64,000 nucleotides of DNA from an uncultured Holophagaceae bacterium (lineage in GTDB: Bacteria; Acidobacteriota; Holophagae; Holophagales; Holophagaceae). Positions 18,460-27,418 of the stretch are shown here, one piece after another (positions within the stretch are counted from its first letter, which is position 1; every line of letters begins with the position of its first letter). Below the pieces are notes generated by a model. It searched no databases. It saw only the letters and a list, made by a program, of their open reading frames with translations, and was not told where the DNA came from. The stretch lies in assembly GCA_903840385.1 (NCBI GenBank), contig CAIMFT010000181.1, positions 1-64,000 of the forward strand, written 5' to 3'. A program made the translations under genes and the position numbers.

Positions 18460-19029
18460 ATGAACCGAACCTTCCGCACCCTGCTCGCCGCCCTCGCCCT
18501 GGCCGCCCTGCCGGCCCTGGCCCAGGACGCCTACAAGATTGACGCCGTCCACAGCGAGGTCAGCTTCAAGATCCGCCACCTTCTGGCCAAGACCAGCGGC
18601 CGCTTCACCAAGTTCAGCGGCACCATCAAGGTGGACCCTGCGGACATCAGCAAGTCCAGCGTGGAGGTCAGCATCGAGGCCGCCAGCGTGAACACCGACA
18701 ACGAGGGCCGGGACAAGCACCTGAAGGGCGGCGACTTCTTCGACGTGGAGAAGTACCCCACCATCACCTTCAAGAGCACCTCGGTGAAGGAAGTGGCCAA
18801 GGGCAAGCTGGAAGTCACCGGGGACTTCACCCTCCGTGGCGTCACCAAGCGCATCACCTTCCCCATCACCAATGCGGGCACCCAGCCCGGCATGAAGCCT
18901 GGCAGCGTGGTTGCGGGCTTCATCGATGGCGCCGTGACCATCAACCGCAATGACTACGGCATCAAGTACGGCCCGGGCGTCCTGGGTGACGACGTGGCCA
19001 TCAGCCTCAACATCGAAGCCGGCAAGTAG
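18460..19029 (+). CDS. YceI family periplasmic protein
   Basis: Signal peptide; YKIDAVHSEVSFKIRHLLAKTSGRFTKFSGTIKVD...FTLRGVTKRITFP. Confidence 0.92.
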   Translation: MNRTFRTLLAALALAALPALAQDAYKIDAVHSEVSFKIRHLLAKTSGRFTKFSGTIKVDPADISKSSVEVSIEAASVNTDNEGRDKHLKGGDFFDVEKYPTITFKSTSVKEVAKGKLEVTGDFTLRGVTKRITFPITNAGTQPGMKPGSVVAGFIDGAVTINRNDYGIKYGPGVLGDDVAISLNIEAGK

Positions 19030-19041
19030 TCGGAGGACCCC

Positions 19042-19284
19042 ATGAGCGAAGGACTGCCCAAGGTCGCCGCCAAGACCCCCGCCGTGCTCGAGGTCCAGCC
19101 TGGAACCTGTTACTGGTGCACCTGTGGCCTCAGTGGCAAGCAGCCGTTCTGTGATGGGGCCCACAAGGGCTCTGGCATGGTCCCCCTCAAGGTGGAGGTC
19201 GCTGAGGCTGCCACCAAGGCCTTCTGCCTCTGCAAGCAGACCAAGACCCCGCCCTACTGTGACGGGAGCCACTGCGCCCTCTAG
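19042..19284 (+). CDS. CDGSH iron-sulfur domain protein (two motifs)
   Basis: CTCGLSGKQPFCDGAH and CLCKQTKTPPYCDGSH. Confidence 0.92.
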   Translation: MSEGLPKVAAKTPAVLEVQPGTCYWCTCGLSGKQPFCDGAHKGSGMVPLKVEVAEAATKAFCLCKQTKTPPYCDGSHCAL

Positions 19285-19317
19285 GGCAGGCCCGCCAAGG
19301 CCAAAGTTGATCGTGAT

Positions 19318-19349
19318 GGGAGGCACAGGGGTTTACCCCGGTGCCTCCC
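19318..19349. terminator. Strong hairpin between CDGSH gene and nuoE
   Basis: gggaggcac-a-gggg-ttta-cccc-g-gtgcctccc; perfect 9+4 bp stem with one internal mismatch. Confidence 0.6.
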
Positions 19350-19390
19350 ACGCTCTTTGGGCTAAACTGGGCCTTCATGCGAGCGCACCC

Positions 19391-19966
19391 ATGAGCCATG
19401 CCCACCCCCACGAAACCTCCAATGAAGTCCTGGCCCCGGGCCAGCGGCTCCAGGAATCCGAGCGAAAGGCCTTCAGTCCAGAGGCTGTGGCCGAGATCCA
19501 GGCGATCATGGCCCAGTACCCGGACAAGATGGCCGCGACCCTGCCGGCGCTCTACATCGCCCAGCGGGAGTTCGGCTTCGTGAGCCTGGCCGCCATGCGC
19601 GCTGTGGCGGATGTCATCGGCATCCCCGAAGCCCATGTCTTCGGCGTGGCCACCTTCTACACCATGTACCAGAAGGCCCCCGTCGGTAAGTTCCACTTCC
19701 AGGTCTGCACCAACATCAGCTGTGCCCTCCGCGGTGCCGCCCAGCTGCTGGAGAAGGTCTGCGAGCGCACCGGCGTCACCCCCGGTCAGGGCCCCAGCCC
19801 GGATGGCCTGTGGAGCGTCGAGGAAGTGGAGTGCCTGGCCGGCTGCGGTGTGGCGCCCTGTGTCCAGGTCAACCAGGACGTCTACGACGAGCTGGTGGAT
19901 GAGGACAAGCTCGTCGAGGTGATGGAAGCCTGCAAGCGGGGCGAGTATCGCCCCTGGGCGCATTGA
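19391..19966 (+). CDS. nuoE: NADH-quinone oxidoreductase subunit E
   Basis: VATFYTMYQKAPVGKFHFQVCTNISCALRGA...VEEVECLAGCGVAPCVQVN. Confidence 0.93.
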   Translation: MSHAHPHETSNEVLAPGQRLQESERKAFSPEAVAEIQAIMAQYPDKMAATLPALYIAQREFGFVSLAAMRAVADVIGIPEAHVFGVATFYTMYQKAPVGKFHFQVCTNISCALRGAAQLLEKVCERTGVTPGQGPSPDGLWSVEEVECLAGCGVAPCVQVNQDVYDELVDEDKLVEVMEACKRGEYRPWAH

Positions 19967-21351
19967 GCGGAGACGAGACCATGGCCGCGATCCGAACGAA
20001 GCCTGATCACCACACCTACACCTTCCCCGGGTTCGGCTCGGAGAAGTTCCCGAACCTCATGCTCCGCGGGGCAGGGGATCTGAACAACTGGCACCTCAAG
20101 GTCTATGAGCAGCAGCATGAGGGCTACGTGGCCATGCGCAAGGCGCTCCAGACGGAGCCCGTGGCGGTCATCGATGAAGTGAAGGCCTCCGGCCTCCGGG
20201 GCCGCGGCGGTGCCGGCTTCCCTGCCGGCCTCAAGTGGTCCTTCATGCCCAAGGACACCCCTGAGCGCAAGCTCACCCGCTACCTGGTCTGCAACGGTGA
20301 CGAAGGCGAGCCCGGCACATTCAAGGACCGCGTCATCCTGGAGTACAACCCCCATCAGCTCATCGAGGGCATGATCATCGGTGGCTGGGCCATGCAGTGC
20401 GCCATGGGCTACGTCTACATCCGGGGCGAGTTCCTCTGGCTCATCGAGAAGCTCGAGGCCGCCCTCCAGCAGGCCCGGGATGCGGGCTACCTGGGGAAGA
20501 ACATCCTGGGGACCGGCTGGGACTACGACATCCTGGTCTACCGCGGTGCCGGCGCCTACATCTGCGGCGAAGAGACCGCCCTCCTGAACTCCCTCGAAGG
20601 CCGCCGTGGCGAGCCCCGCGTGAAGCCCCCATTCCCTGCCGTGAAGGGCGCCTTTGGCCAGCCCACCACCGTGAACAATGTGGAGACCCTGGCCGCCGTC
20701 CCGCCCATCATGCGCATGGGCGGCGCCGAGTACGCCAAGATTGGCTCCCCCAAGAACGCCGGCACCCGCATCTTCGGTGTCAGCGGCCACGTGAAGCGGC
20801 CGGGCATCTACGAGCTGCCCATGGGCACCCCCATGAACTTCCTGGTGGAAGAGCTGGCGGGTGGCAGCAGCACGGGCCGGAAGATCAAGGCCATCATCCC
20901 TGGCGGCGCCAGCTGCCCCATGCTCGACGAGAAGGACTTCGATGTCCCCATGGACTTCGACAACCTGAAGGCCCGCGGCTCCATGGGCGGCTCCGGTGGC
21001 CTCATCGTCATGGATGAGTCCGTCTGCATCGTCCAGGCCACGCTGCGCCTCATCCGCTTCTACGCCCACGAGAGCTGCGGTCAGTGCACCCCCTGCCGCG
21101 AAGGCTGCAACTGGATGCAGTTGGTCCTGCACCGCATCGAGCATGGCCAGGGCCGCCCCGGCGACCTGGACCTGCTGGCCAGCCTCACGCCTCGCATCGG
21201 GATGCGCACCCTGTGTCCGCTGGGTGACGCCGCCTGCGGCCCCATGGACTCGGCCCTGCAGAAGTTCCGGCACGAGTTCGAGCATCACATCACCCACAAG
21301 ACCTGCTACGCCACAGGGTCGCGTCTGCTGTCCAACGTCGGCGCCCACTAA
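19963..21351 (+). CDS. nuoF: NADH-quinone oxidoreductase subunit F (alternative start 19981)
   Basis: GLRGRGGAGFPAGLKWSF, GAGAYICGEETALLNSLEG, ESCGQCTPCREGC. Confidence 0.95.
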   Translation: MSGDETMAAIRTKPDHHTYTFPGFGSEKFPNLMLRGAGDLNNWHLKVYEQQHEGYVAMRKALQTEPVAVIDEVKASGLRGRGGAGFPAGLKWSFMPKDTPERKLTRYLVCNGDEGEPGTFKDRVILEYNPHQLIEGMIIGGWAMQCAMGYVYIRGEFLWLIEKLEAALQQARDAGYLGKNILGTGWDYDILVYRGAGAYICGEETALLNSLEGRRGEPRVKPPFPAVKGAFGQPTTVNNVETLAAVPPIMRMGGAEYAKIGSPKNAGTRIFGVSGHVKRPGIYELPMGTPMNFLVEELAGGSSTGRKIKAIIPGGASCPMLDEKDFDVPMDFDNLKARGSMGGSGGLIVMDESVCIVQATLRLIRFYAHESCGQCTPCREGCNWMQLVLHRIEHGQGRPGDLDLLASLTPRIGMRTLCPLGDAACGPMDSALQKFRHEFEHHITHKTCYATGSRLLSNVGAH

Positions 21352-21360
21352 GGCGCCTCG

Positions 21361-22242
21361 GTGACCATCACTGGGATCGGCCTGGCCTTCACCCTCGCTG
21401 CGGCCCTGGGCTGGGCCCTGTTTGATGCCCTGCGCAAGCGCCTGAGCCGGGAGGTCTCCCCTGTCCACTTGGGCCTATTGCTGCCCCTGGCCCAGGCACC
21501 CCTCCTGGCTCTCTGGGCAGTTTCCCGGGAGCCCTTGGGCCTGCCTCTGGCCTGTCTCTGGCCGCTGGTGGCCTCTGCCCTGCTCAACAGCCTGGCCCTG
21601 GTCCTCTTCCTCGATGCACTGCGGCTCTCGCCCATGAGCATCACCATCCCGCTGCTCAGCTTCACGCCTGTGCTGTCCACCACCTTGGCCTGGCTCTTCC
21701 GGGGCCAGACGCCGGCCCTCGTCCAGTACGGCGGGGCGGCCCTGGTGGTTGGGGGGGCGGCGCTCCTGGGGGGTGGCTCCTGGCGGGACCTGCGGGCCTC
21801 CGTGCGGGAGCCGGGCGTGCGCCGCATGGCGCTGGTGGCCGTCCTCTGGAGCGGCACCGGCGTGCTGGATCAGCTGGCGGTCTCCCGCGGTGCCGGGGCC
21901 TGGTACGCCCCAGCCCTTACTGCGGTCGTGGCACTGCTGCTCTTCCTGTGGGCGGCCTTCCGCGGCCAGCTTCGGGCCTTCCTGGCCGCCGTAGGCCCGC
22001 TGGTGTCCCAGCCCCTGGTGGCAGGCACGGCCGTGGTCATTGGCGCCTTGGCGCTGGCGGTGCAGATCGAGGCCTTCCGCTGGGCGCCGGTGGGCTTCAT
22101 TGAGGTGGTGAAGCGCGGCGTCGGCATGGCCAGTGCCGTGCTCCTGGGGCGCTTCGTCTTCGCCGAGTCCCTGGACAGCCGGAAGTGGGTGGCCGTCGCG
22201 CTGCTGACCCTCGGCGTCGCCCTGGTGGTGGGCCTGCGCTAG
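21361..22242 (+). CDS. EamA/DMT family transporter (GTG start)
   Basis: Multi-TM protein; MTITGIGLAFTLAAALGWALFDALRKRLSR. Confidence 0.8.
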   Translation: MTITGIGLAFTLAAALGWALFDALRKRLSREVSPVHLGLLLPLAQAPLLALWAVSREPLGLPLACLWPLVASALLNSLALVLFLDALRLSPMSITIPLLSFTPVLSTTLAWLFRGQTPALVQYGGAALVVGGAALLGGGSWRDLRASVREPGVRRMALVAVLWSGTGVLDQLAVSRGAGAWYAPALTAVVALLLFLWAAFRGQLRAFLAAVGPLVSQPLVAGTAVVIGALALAVQIEAFRWAPVGFIEVVKRGVGMASAVLLGRFVFAESLDSRKWVAVALLTLGVALVVGLR

Positions 22243-22317
22243 GCTGTGCGGCTTGACTAAGTGCACCGATCACCACCAAGGTCCCTTGGCGGCTGGCCGT
22301 CGCGCGGGATGGGATGA

Positions 22318-22553
22318 AAAGACCACCGCCAAGACGCCAAGGGGCGCCGACGCATCCCGCACGGGTCCGCCGAGGGCGGCTTCCGGCGTGGCCGGAAGTG
22401 ATCCCGGGGGCGCCAGGGCTGCGTCCCAAGAAGCGCAGCCCCGGCGCCCCCGAGATACAGCCCGTGCTGTCAGGTTGCCTGCCCCCCGTTGATGCGTGCC
22501 TTGCGGCCCCATCCGAGGGGCCATGTATTTCTTGGCGCTCTTGGTGGCAAGGC
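22318..22553 (+). repeat. Composite repeat locus B: CGCCAAGA-type arms around three-hairpin core
   Basis: Arms accaccgccaagacgccaagg and rc of cttggcgctcttggtggc; core hairpins 22367-22379, 22380-22398, 22406-22451. Confidence 0.88.
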
Positions 22554-22626
22554 TTGTCGTCTTTTGTAACTCGGAATTGACCTGTAGTCCCTGTGCTCGG
22601 TGCAGCGCTACCTGGGATACTGGCCT

Positions 22627-23976
22627 ATGCGCATCCGAATCGCCCTCCTCACAGCTGTTTTGGCCCTCTCCCTGGGCGCGCAGGAGGCCTTCCTGGTGAA
22701 GCCCTACCTGCAGCTGGGGGATGCTCCCGCCCCGGCCGCCAAGGAGCGGCTGGACCTGCTCTGGCATGCCGCAGACAAGGACGAGGCCTGGACCGTGGAG
22801 GTGCGCCTGGGCGAGGCCTGGGTGACCCAGGCACCGGTGACCTCCCGCCGCCTGGAGGCGCCCCCCCTCCCGGCCCACCGCATCTGCCGCGTCACCCTGC
22901 GGGACCTCCCGCCGGGGGCGAAGGTGCCCTACCGGGTGAAGCAGGGTGGGAAGGTGGTCTTCGAGGCCGAGGCCCAGACCCGCACGGCCGGGGCCCACCG
23001 CATGGTGGTGCTGGGCGATATCGCGGATGGCTCTCCCAACCAGGCCGCCATTGCCAAGGCCATGGCGGCCGAGCGGCCGGATGCGGTCTTCGTGGTGGGT
23101 GATCTGGTCTACGGTCGCGGCCGGGCCTCGGAGTACCGGAAGGTGTTCTACCCGGTCTATAACGGTGCCGACACCCTGATGGCGCGAGTGCCCTTCCTGG
23201 GCATGCCCGGCAACCACGACGCCCCCTTTCCCGGCTTCGAGGATGCCTCTGCCTTCTACGCCTACTGGTCCCTGCCCCTGAATGGGCCAGCCCTCAAGCC
23301 CGGCGACCCCGGGGCGGCCCCAGTCAAGGCCGGGGTCCACGACGCCATGGTGGCCGCCGCCGGTTCGGCCTTCCCCCGCATGGCCAGCTTCAGCTTCGAC
23401 TGGGGCCCGGTGCACTGGACGGTGCTTGACTCCAACACCTACACGGACTGGGACAGCCCCGTGCTGAAGGCCTGGCTGGAGGCGGACCTCGCTGCCGCCA
23501 AGGGCGCCGCCTGGCGCATCGTGGCCCTCCACCACCCCCTGTTCCAGAGCTCCAAGTCCCACTTCGATGACCAGTGGATGCGCCCCCTTGCGCCCATCCT
23601 CCAGAAGCACGGTGTGAGCCTGGTCTTCGCCGGCCATGTGCACAACTACCAGCGCACCGCACCGCTGCTGTTCAGCCCCACCAAGGTGGGCACCCGCCGT
23701 CAGCCCGTGGAGGGGACCTTTACCGTGGACGAGGCCTTCGACGGCCGCACCGTCACCCGCCCCAAGGGCATCATCCACATCGTCACCGGTGCCGGCGGGG
23801 CCGATCTCTATGACCCCAAGCAGACCCTGGACCGAGCCACCTGGCAGCCCTGGACCCGGACCTTCATCTCGGACCGCCACTCCTTCACCGTGCTGGATGT
23901 GGAAGCCGGCAAGCTGCGGCTCCGCCAGCTCGACGTCCAGGGCCGCGAGCTGGATGGAGTCACGCTGACGAAGTGA
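22627..23976 (+). CDS. Secreted metallophosphoesterase (purple acid phosphatase-like)
   Basis: Signal peptide; VLGDIADGS, FVVGDLVYGRG, GMPGNHDAPF, VALHHPLF, FAGHVHNYQRTAPL. Confidence 0.88.
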   Translation: MRIRIALLTAVLALSLGAQEAFLVKPYLQLGDAPAPAAKERLDLLWHAADKDEAWTVEVRLGEAWVTQAPVTSRRLEAPPLPAHRICRVTLRDLPPGAKVPYRVKQGGKVVFEAEAQTRTAGAHRMVVLGDIADGSPNQAAIAKAMAAERPDAVFVVGDLVYGRGRASEYRKVFYPVYNGADTLMARVPFLGMPGNHDAPFPGFEDASAFYAYWSLPLNGPALKPGDPGAAPVKAGVHDAMVAAAGSAFPRMASFSFDWGPVHWTVLDSNTYTDWDSPVLKAWLEADLAAAKGAAWRIVALHHPLFQSSKSHFDDQWMRPLAPILQKHGVSLVFAGHVHNYQRTAPLLFSPTKVGTRRQPVEGTFTVDEAFDGRTVTRPKGIIHIVTGAGGADLYDPKQTLDRATWQPWTRTFISDRHSFTVLDVEAGKLRLRQLDVQGRELDGVTLTK

Positions 23977-23977
23977 G

Positions 23978-24475
23978 TCAGCGGCTGAAGCTGATGCTGT
24001 AGGTCAGCGGCTTGGGCAGCTGGGGACTCTTCACCGTGGCGCTCATGGTGAGGGTCTTGCCGTCGGCGCTCAGCTTGAAGATGTTGGTGCGCTCGCCCTC
24101 GTCGTTCTTGAAGGTCTGGATCATCTGATCCTTGGAGACCTGGGCGGCCACCATGAACTTGTCGCCATCCTCACGCGTCCAGGGGCCGGGCCGACCGCCA
24201 GGAGGCATGGGGATCACGTCCCGGTCGTCGAACTTCACCAGGGTCTCCTTGTCGGAGATGGCGATGATCACCTTCTTGTAGACCGGATTGAGGCGGACCA
24301 GCTTGGCGCGGGCGATCGGCCGCTTGATGAAGTTCATGTCGGCCACGGTGGCGTTCACCGCCGCCGCCACGTCATCAGCCCGGCTCTGGGTCCAGGTGCC
24401 GGACAGGGGGGTCTCCTGGGCGGCAAGGGAGAGGGTGGCAAGGATGGGGATGACGAGCAGCCGAAGCATGCGCAT
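23978..24475 (-). CDS. Hypothetical secreted protein
   Basis: Signal peptide MRMLRLLVIPILATLSLAAQ; TKTLTMSA-type beta-rich domain. Confidence 0.6.
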   Translation of the reverse strand: MRMLRLLVIPILATLSLAAQETPLSGTWTQSRADDVAAAVNATVADMNFIKRPIARAKLVRLNPVYKKVIIAISDKETLVKFDDRDVIPMPPGGRPGPWTREDGDKFMVAAQVSKDQMIQTFKNDEGERTNIFKLSADGKTLTMSATVKSPQLPKPLTYSISFSR

Positions 24476-24519
24476 GGGGAACTCCTTGGGTTGGGGTGGT
24501 CCCACCATAGCATTTCACA

Positions 24520-24553
24520 AAGAGAATTGGCCCCAGTTGGGGCCAATTCTCTT
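24520..24553 (-). terminator. Hairpin terminator downstream of argF
   Basis: Perfect palindrome aagagaattggcccca-gt-tggggccaattctctt (16-bp stem). Confidence 0.75.
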
Positions 24554-24565
24554 CTCTGGACAAAC

Positions 24566-25558
24566 CTAGACCAGCGTCGCTACCAGCACCGCCTTGATGG
24601 TGTGCATGCGGTTCTCGGCCTGATCGAAGACCACGCTGTGGGCGCTGCGGAAGGCCTCGTCGGTGACCTCCCGGATGTCGTGGCCCAGGGCCATCTGCTC
24701 CCGGGCCAGCTTGGTCTCGAAGTCGTGGAAGGCCGGCAGGCAGTGGAGGAACTTCACGGCGGGGTTGCCGGTCTGCTGCAGCATGCCCAGGGTGACCTGG
24801 AAGGGGGTGAGCAGTCGCACCCGCTCGGGGATCTGGTCCTCCTCGCCCATGCTGGCCCAGACATCCGTGTAGAGGGCATCGGCCCCCGCCACGGCCGCCG
24901 CCACATCGTCCGTCACCTCGATGACCGCACCGGTCTCCTGGCCCGCGGCCCGGGCCGCCGCCAGCACGGCCGGGTCCGGTGCCAGCTCTTTCGGTCCCAG
25001 GACCACCAGGTGCAGGCCGGTCTTGGCGGCGCCGTACATCAGGGCGTAGCTCATGTTGTTGCGGATGTCGCCGCAGAAGACCAGCTTCATGGCCGAGAGG
25101 GGCTTGGCGACGTGCTCCTCCAGGGTGAGGAAGTCCGCCAGGATCTGGGTGGGGTGGTCCGTGTCCGTGAGCCCGTTCCACACGGGCACACCGCCGTGGC
25201 GGGCCAGGGCTTCAACGACTTCTTGCTTGTAGCCTCGGTACTCAATGCCGTCGTAGAAGCGGCCCAGCACCTTGGCACTGTCCTCGAGGGACTCCTTCTT
25301 CCCCACCTGGGAGCTGGCGGAGTCCAGGAAGGTCACGTGGGCGCCCTCGTCCAGGGCCGCCACCTCGAAGGCACAGCGGGTCCGGGTGCTGGTCTTTTCG
25401 AACAGCAGGACGATGTTCTTCCCCTGCAGCAGAGGGCTGTAGCTGCCCTGGCGCTTCTTGGCCTTCAGGTCCCGGGCCAGGTCCAGCAGGTGGCGCACCT
25501 CGGCCGGGCTGAAGTCCATGAGGGTGAGGAGGCTGCGGCCCTTCAGGTTGACGGTCAT
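24566..25558 (-). CDS. argF: Ornithine carbamoyltransferase
   Basis: FEKTSTRTRCAFEVAALDEGAHVTFL, DHPTQILADFLTLEEH, FLHCLPAFHD. Confidence 0.94.
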   Translation of the reverse strand: MTVNLKGRSLLTLMDFSPAEVRHLLDLARDLKAKKRQGSYSPLLQGKNIVLLFEKTSTRTRCAFEVAALDEGAHVTFLDSASSQVGKKESLEDSAKVLGRFYDGIEYRGYKQEVVEALARHGGVPVWNGLTDTDHPTQILADFLTLEEHVAKPLSAMKLVFCGDIRNNMSYALMYGAAKTGLHLVVLGPKELAPDPAVLAAARAAGQETGAVIEVTDDVAAAVAGADALYTDVWASMGEEDQIPERVRLLTPFQVTLGMLQQTGNPAVKFLHCLPAFHDFETKLAREQMALGHDIREVTDEAFRSAHSVVFDQAENRMHTIKAVLVATLV

Positions 25559-25773
25559 GGCGTTCTCCCCTGGCAATCCAGGGCCCCAGGTTAACGCTGG
25601 GTGCTCCAGGGGCGGCTTCGAAAGCCCTTGTGGGGCCTCAACCTTGACACTCTGTCAGGGGTACCCCGGTGGTTCCGCTGTGCGCATTGGTGGTTCCATT
25701 TCCGGGGCTTGGCCGTATAGTCATCTCCACGGAATCCCCATTCCCCACCGGCAACCAGTCAAGGGAGGCAGTC

Positions 25774-26202
25774 ATGCGGCCACTACAGCAGCTCATCGAG
25801 GAAAAGCCCGCCACGGTCTCCGTGGGACCGGATGACTCGGTGCTGGTGGCGCTGGAGCTCCTGGCCGCCCACGGCATCGGCGCCCTCCCTGTGCTCGACC
25901 AGGGCCGCCTGGTGGGCATCTTCTCCGAGCGGGACTATGCCCGGAAGGTGATCCTCAAGGGCAAGGCCTCCAAGGACACCTCGGTGCGCGACATCATGAG
26001 CGACAAGCTCAGCTGCGTGACCCTGGCCCAGTCCGTAGAAGAGTGCATGGCCCTCATGACGGACAAGCGGGTGCGTCACCTCCCGGTGATTGCCGCCGAC
26101 CAGACCCTCATCGGCATCCTGTCCATCGGCGACCTGGTGAAAGAGGTCATCTCCCACCAGAAGTTCACCATCGACCAGCTCGTGAGCTACATCCAGAACT
26201 AG
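25774..26202 (+). CDS. CBS-domain-pair protein
   Basis: Two CBS repeats: ALPVLDQGRLVGIFSERDYARKVIL, RVRHLPVIAADQTLIGILSIGDLVK. Confidence 0.9.
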   Translation: MRPLQQLIEEKPATVSVGPDDSVLVALELLAAHGIGALPVLDQGRLVGIFSERDYARKVILKGKASKDTSVRDIMSDKLSCVTLAQSVEECMALMTDKRVRHLPVIAADQTLIGILSIGDLVKEVISHQKFTIDQLVSYIQN

Positions 26203-26203
26203 G

Positions 26204-27364
26204 TCACTCCACCGATACCGGCCCGGCCCCGAAGAAACGCTGGATCTCGTCCTTCTGGTGCATCGCATCGCTGTAGCCCAGGGCGATGAGCTCCCGGGTG
26301 TAGCCCGCCTCGAAGAGCAGGTAGCTGAGGACGGCGGAGCCGGTCCGGGAGGTGATGCCCGCCCGGCGGAAGAAGAACCGCACGATGGCCGGGAGGGCCT
26401 TGGCGTGCTTGCCAGCGAGGGAGGCCAGGTCCCGGCTGGGCGAGATGACCAGGGTCTCAATGGGCCGCAGCCCGAGGTCCAGGCTTGCTCGCAGGTCTGC
26501 GGGGATTCGCTCGAGGGTCTGATTCACGCGCTGCAGCTGCTCCAGGTCACTGTTGAGACTGTCCACGAACACGCTGTCCAGGACCTGCCCGGCGATGTCG
26601 GCGATGGTGGGATAGCGGCTGCCGTCGAGGGACTTTCGCGCTTCCCGCTCGGTCCCGGCGACGCCGATGATCATCACCCGGTCGGCACCCAGGTGCAGGG
26701 CCGGGCTCACGGGAGCGAGAAAGCGGACGGAGCCGTCCCCGAAATATTCCCGGTGAACCTTGACCGCTGGGAAGAGCATGGGGATGGCGCTGGAGGCGAG
26801 GAGGTGGTTGAGGCCGATCTTCGTCCGGGCCCCAGCGCGTCGGAACCGCTGCCAGGAGCTGAGCTCGGGATGGCCTTCGAAAAAGCTCACCGACTCGCCA
26901 GAGCTATAGCCCGAGCAGGTCACGGACAGGGCGTATAGATGACCCCGCCCCAGGGCGGACCCGATGCGGTCGAAGTGGATGATCCGGGTCAGCAGGTGCC
27001 GCAATGGCGTGTTGTCCAGCAGGGAGCGGCGGGAGGGGTGGAGCTGCCGGGGGCGGAACAGGGAGGTGAACCAGCGGAGGCTGTTCCAGGTCATGCCCCA
27101 GGGATCGGTGCTGTAGATCTGATCGCTGCTGAAGTTGGCCCAGACCTGCTCCAGTCGGCGGACGCCCACCTTGAACCTGGAGGCGTGGCACGCAAGCACC
27201 GCAGCATTGATAGCCCCGGCAGAGGAGCCGCACAGGATGGTGAAGGGGTTGGCCTTCGCCTTCGGCAGCAGCTCGGCCATGGCCTTGAGGACGCCCACCT
27301 GATAGGCGCCGCGGGCGCCCCCTCCGGAGAGCACCAGGGCCGTGCGACTGGGGGTGGCGGTCAT
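26204..27364 (-). CDS. Patatin-like phospholipase
   Basis: LSGGGARGAYQVGVLKA oxyanion loop, CGSSAGAINAA nucleophile elbow, YFGDGSVR. Confidence 0.9.
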   Translation of the reverse strand: MTATPSRTALVLSGGGARGAYQVGVLKAMAELLPKAKANPFTILCGSSAGAINAAVLACHASRFKVGVRRLEQVWANFSSDQIYSTDPWGMTWNSLRWFTSLFRPRQLHPSRRSLLDNTPLRHLLTRIIHFDRIGSALGRGHLYALSVTCSGYSSGESVSFFEGHPELSSWQRFRRAGARTKIGLNHLLASSAIPMLFPAVKVHREYFGDGSVRFLAPVSPALHLGADRVMIIGVAGTEREARKSLDGSRYPTIADIAGQVLDSVFVDSLNSDLEQLQRVNQTLERIPADLRASLDLGLRPIETLVISPSRDLASLAGKHAKALPAIVRFFFRRAGITSRTGSAVLSYLLFEAGYTRELIALGYSDAMHQKDEIQRFFGAGPVSVE

Positions 27365-27418
27365 GGTCCTAGCGTGGGCCCAAGACCGGGTCCAGGCCAG
27401 GGCAATGTGCCCCCGAAT

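Noticed and set aside
25644-25657. TGACA-CTC-TGTCA palindrome as CBS-gene promoter/operator
   Set aside because: TTGACA is present but no acceptable -10 at 16-18 bp spacing; too short to support alone.
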